Shown in pieces: positions 4,848 through 5,032 of a stretch of DNA of 5,032 nt (the stretch's first letter is position 1; every line of letters begins with the position of its first letter). The notes beneath the pieces are model-generated. The model was not told the origin of the DNA and made no database searches. It worked only from the letters and a program-made list of their open reading frames with translations. The position numbers and the translations under genes were made by a program. The DNA lies in contig JAKAVU010000174.1 in NCBI GenBank assembly GCA_021817185.1, positions 1 to 5,032 on the forward strand, written 5' to 3'. Origin of the DNA: a bacterium (lineage in GTDB: Bacteria > Chloroflexota > Dormibacteria > UBA8260 > Bog-877).

Positions 4848-4899
4848 TCCTGAGCGAGCGCCGCCGGAACATCACGGGCAGAAAGGCCGTTACCCATGA

Positions 4900-5032
4900 G
4901 TGCGCCGTGCCCTGCCCCTCATATTGCTCACCGTTCTGGCCCTCGTCCTGAGCGCCTGCGCCTCGCCAGGGCTTCACCCATTGCCGACCTCCAGCGCACT
5001 TCCCTCGCCAACGAGCTCTGCGCCCACTCCGA
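4900..5032 (+). CDS. Secreted lipoprotein, N-terminal part (3' end outside window)
   Basis: From GTG 4900 the frame is open to the end of the window (44 complete codons). It begins MRRALP, a short basic n-region, followed by the hydrophobic core LILLTVLALV and the lipobox L-S-A-C with the lipidation cysteine at residue 20 (codon 4957-4959). After it comes a Ser/Thr/Pro/Ala-rich linker (SPGLHPLPTSSALPSPTSS...), typical of actinobacterial lipoproteins before the folded domain. It is therefore predicted to be exported by Sec, lipidated by Lgt, cleaved by signal peptidase II and anchored on the outer face of the cytoplasmic membrane. The domain itself is outside the window, so no function can be given. 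A GAAAGG purine run (4881-4886) is 13 nt away, longer than ideal. The frame from ATG 4896 has better spacing, but its product has no signal-peptide features. An in-frame TGA at 4897-4899 rules out an earlier start. Confidence 0.65.
   Translation, partial: MRRALPLILLTVLALVLSACASPGLHPLPTSSALPSPTSSAPTP

Larger units (their letters stand above)
4603..4899. other. Divergent intergenic region between the membrane protein and the lipoprotein
   Basis: No gene is evident. From left to right it holds the promoter candidate of the minus-strand gene (4609-4638), the palindrome CGAAGCTTCG (4641-4650), an 8-bp inverted repeat CCGCGCCG/CGGCGCGG (4722-4729 and 4754-4761, 24-nt loop) and the bulged hairpin 4821-4847. 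A plus-strand promoter for the lipoprotein is not obvious. A minus-strand frame open through this region is Arg/Gly/Pro-rich and looks like a chance product of high GC. Confidence 0.5.

Noticed and set aside
4094..4897. 267-codon minus-strand frame overlapping the small membrane protein and the divergent region
   Set aside because: The other minus-strand frame has membrane helices and better codon bias; this one is Arg/Gly/Pro-rich and crosses promoter-like sequence.
4896..5032. Frame from ATG 4896 running to the window end
   Set aside because: The spacing to the purine run is good, but the product has no signal peptide or fold features, whereas the overlapping GTG frame encodes a textbook lipoprotein signal.
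1..5032. Mobile elements, CRISPR arrays, attachment sites or phage genes
   Set aside because: No transposase or integrase motifs, no regularly spaced repeats and no terminal inverted repeats were seen on either strand.

Overview
The window is visibly GC-rich, with GC-rich third codon positions, GTG/TTG starts and few poly-T tracts. The gene families point to a high-GC actinobacterium (Actinomycetota) or a close relative. These include a DsbA-fold protein of the mycothiol-dependent nitroreductase (Rv2466c) type, a DUF4395 membrane protein and a PrmC-related methyltransferase of the type common in actinobacteria. There is no rRNA, tRNA, CRISPR array, transposase or phage gene. It reads as chromosomal housekeeping/accessory sequence, not a mobile island.

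Left part, plus strand: the C-terminal end of a phosphoribosyltransferase (2-196), a non-coding gap with small hairpins (197-469), a cytoplasmic DsbA-like oxidoreductase with a one-cysteine CPWA active site (about 470-1087), then a DUF4395 membrane protein with two CxxC pairs (1163-1657). A promoter-like element whose -10 hexamer lies inside a 10+10 bp inverted repeat (1097-1133) separates these last two. A second gap (1658-1935) precedes a PrmC-like class I methyltransferase (1936-2709) whose usual NPPY motif reads VLPY.

Middle and right part, minus strand: an EamA/DMT-family transporter (2775-3755) converges on the methyltransferase across a short spacer carrying a hairpin. After a 448-base non-coding stretch with several strong hairpins comes a small three-helix membrane protein of unrecognised family (4204-4602). 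Both minus-strand genes have a TAnnnT hexamer exactly 6 nt before a GTG codon, the geometry of leaderless actinobacterial transcripts.

Right edge, plus strand: after a 297-base divergent intergenic region, the window cuts into the start of a secreted lipoprotein (4900 onward) with a clear signal peptide and LSAC lipobox.

No multi-gene novel system is evident. The most interesting points are the DsbA-like/DUF4395 neighbourhood (a possible thiol-redox pair), the operator-like inverted repeat over the DUF4395 promoter, and the altered substrate motif of the methyltransferase.
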